Part shown: positions 62,896 to 64,000 of the stretch, piece after piece
How the letters are laid out: each line of letters opens with the position of its first letter
How positions within the stretch are numbered: the stretch's first letter is position 1
NCBI GenBank assembly: GCA_008360975.2
Contig: CM039196.1
Coordinates: 1,922,001 to 1,986,000 of the forward strand
DNA from: Lichenostomus cassidix
Taxonomy: Eukaryota; Chordata; Aves; Passeriformes; Meliphagidae
DNA: 64,000 bases
Direction: 5' to 3'
The notes under the pieces: generated by a model
Databases searched by the model: none
What the model was told of the DNA's origin: nothing
The model's input: only the letters and a program-made list of their open reading frames with translations
Program-made: the position numbers and the translations under genes

Positions 62896-63000
62896 TGCCT
62901 TTTCCTGGAGTAAAGCAGGAACAACTTTCTCCTAGAAGCCAGGCCAGCCAGCCAGAAAGTCTGGTTCTGCAGCCATCCCAGGAGGGCTCCATCCTGCGGG
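62896..63000 (+). CDS. NCOR2: NCOR2 exon: VKQEQLSPR with sumoylation-type motif (residues 878-912)
   Basis: This 105-nt exon completes a valine and encodes PFPGVKQEQLSPRSQASQPE and SLVLQPSQEGSILRG (last G split), ending at donor GTGAGG (63001). VKQE (residues 883-886) fits the sumoylation consensus (hydrophobic-K-x-E), next to a Ser-Pro site. The block is conserved as FSGVKQEQLSPRGQAGPPES in human SMRT and IKQEEFSPRSQNSQPEG in NCOR1 (both from memory). The bird sequence is intermediate, keeping NCOR1-like SPRSQxSQPE. The exon is too short for a long ORF but is flanked by good splice sites and is in frame on both sides. Confidence 0.93.
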
Positions 63001-63800
63001 GTGAGGACCTGGAGTGGGAGGCACGTGCCCCAGCTGTGGGAAGGGAGGGATGCTGGCACTGCCAAGCCTGGTGAATGTCACACTGGCTGCAGCTGCCCAG
63101 TGATCTCAGGTTTGATTTCTGAAGCTGTGCCCAGCCAAAGGGGTCTCTTTGTCCCTTTTCTCTGCACCCCAAGTCACAGCCTCAGGCATTGATTCTGGTG
63201 AAGGTTTTGTGTTAAAGGGGCACCTGAAAATCTGTTGCTTAAGAACAAAGCAAGACCTGTTTAAATTACATTAATTGGTATTTTCATGCTCTTCTCTGTT
63301 GCTGCTGCAGCTGGACAAGGGCCCCATTTTGGTTAAATACAGCCCTCACGGGTTTCTTTCCCATTAGCCAGGCAGAAGAAAATAAATGTAAAGGTGTCAC
63401 TTTTTAGCGCAAACTCTGGTTTATGAACCCCCCAGCGAGGCAGTCAGGAGCCTGAGTGTGGTGGGCTGGCTCCAGCCCAGGACAGATCTGTGTGAATGAA
63501 CTGAAGCCACCCTGAGCTCTATCTCACCACAGATCTGCTCTGATCACATCAGGAGAAGCTGAGCCAGGCTGTGCTTTCTCCCAGGCTCATAAATCTGCCC
63601 AGCCCCTCCACAAAGACAGCAGGGAGCTGATAGCCTCAAAATATTTATCTTTTACCTCCAGTTCTGCAAGGCATGGGATTGAACAGCAACATCTCTTGGA
63701 GTGTATCCCCCCCAGTACCCCAGCTTGCTAGGGACTGGGTCAAATCCTGCATAGGTTTTGTGCAAATCCAGCCCCAGCTCACAGGCTGTGTGTCCTACAG
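63001..63800 (+). other. NCOR2: NCOR2 intron, 800 nt
   Basis: Nothing was recognised. It ends with acceptor aggctgtgtgtcctacag. Confidence 0.8.
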
Positions 63801-63904
63801 GTACTTCCCTCAGCTCTGCCTCGGGAGGAAGCATCACCAAAGGAACACCCACGTCCAGACCCCCTCCAGAGTCACCCATCACCTACCGAGGGTCCATCAC
63901 ACAT
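63801..63904 (+). CDS. NCOR2: NCOR2 exon: GGSITKGTP and RGSITHG repeats (residues 913-947)
   Basis: This 104-nt exon completes a glycine and encodes TSLSSASGGSITKGTPTSRP and PPESPITYRGSITH, ending at donor GTAAGT (63905). It has two further units of the GSIT repeat. Human SMRT reads GGSITKGIPSTRVPSDSAITYRGSITHGTP (from memory). The exon ends in phase 0, and the next exon, beyond the window, should begin with GT(P) of GTPADV. This is the last coding sequence in the window. Confidence 0.95.
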
Positions 63905-64000
63905 GTAAGTCCCTTGTCTCCCACGAGTTTTGCTTCCTGGCTGCTGGCAGCTGCAGGTTGTGGTGCTGGACACAGGCACTGGGGGTTTGTGGGATTCTCT
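63905..64000 (+). other. NCOR2: NCOR2 intron (5' end only)
   Basis: This is the first 96 nt of the next intron after donor GTAAGT. Nothing was recognised. Confidence 0.85.

Overview
The window is vertebrate nuclear genomic DNA, almost certainly from a bird. It carries the central part of a single plus-strand gene, NCOR2 (nuclear receptor corepressor 2, SMRT). Nineteen coding exons can be joined into one uninterrupted reading frame of about 947 codons (2,842 nt) with matching phase at every junction. The gene is NCOR2 rather than its paralogue NCOR1. The SANT1/deacetylase-activating sequence (LEKQMRQLAVIPPMLYDAD), the glutamine seam after RRRGKSQ, and the PLDLKQLKQRAAAIPP and VKQEQLSPR blocks all follow SMRT. 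The 5' exons (repression domain 1, GPS2-binding coiled coil) and the 3' exons (receptor-interaction domains) lie outside the window. The avian assignment is an inference: the introns are short for this gene, repeats are scarce, and the recognisable ones look like old CR1-type LINE fragments. Residue numbers below count from the first complete codon of the first exon (window residue 1); within SANT1, window number plus 272 gives the human SMRT number as I remember it.

Layout: 1-3158 is intron. Exons at 3159, 7731 and 9148/9151 encode the basic helical stretch before the deacetylase-activating domain (DAD). Exons at 11598, 15064 and 17254 encode the DAD/SANT1, which binds and activates HDAC3. 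A 13.1 kb intron (17353-30449) follows, with a CpG-rich block at about 26.75-27.6 kb. Exons at 30450 and 31421 encode a charged KE-rich coil and a basic GRKTANSQGRRKGR segment. Exons at 34320 and 43554 encode SANT2, split by a 9.2 kb intron with a second CpG-rich block at about 39.4-41.2 kb. Exons at 48047, 50655, 55395 and 56417 form the disordered acidic/proline/glutamine linker (repression domain 2/3 region). Exons at 61298, 61922, 62145, 62896 and 63801 form a compact 3' cluster with the first GSI(S/T)xGxP repeats and a sumoylation-type VKQE motif.

The window holds no second protein-coding gene, tRNA, rRNA or mobile element with an intact ORF that I could support. The points of most interest concern splicing and promoter use. 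They include several tandem or alternative splice sites that would change the protein by one to about 30 residues, and one apparent GC-AG intron. A CpG-rich intragenic block also contains an ATG with good initiation context whose short ORF ends at a consensus donor in exactly the phase needed to join the exon after the DAD, predicting a corepressor isoform without the HDAC3-activating domain.
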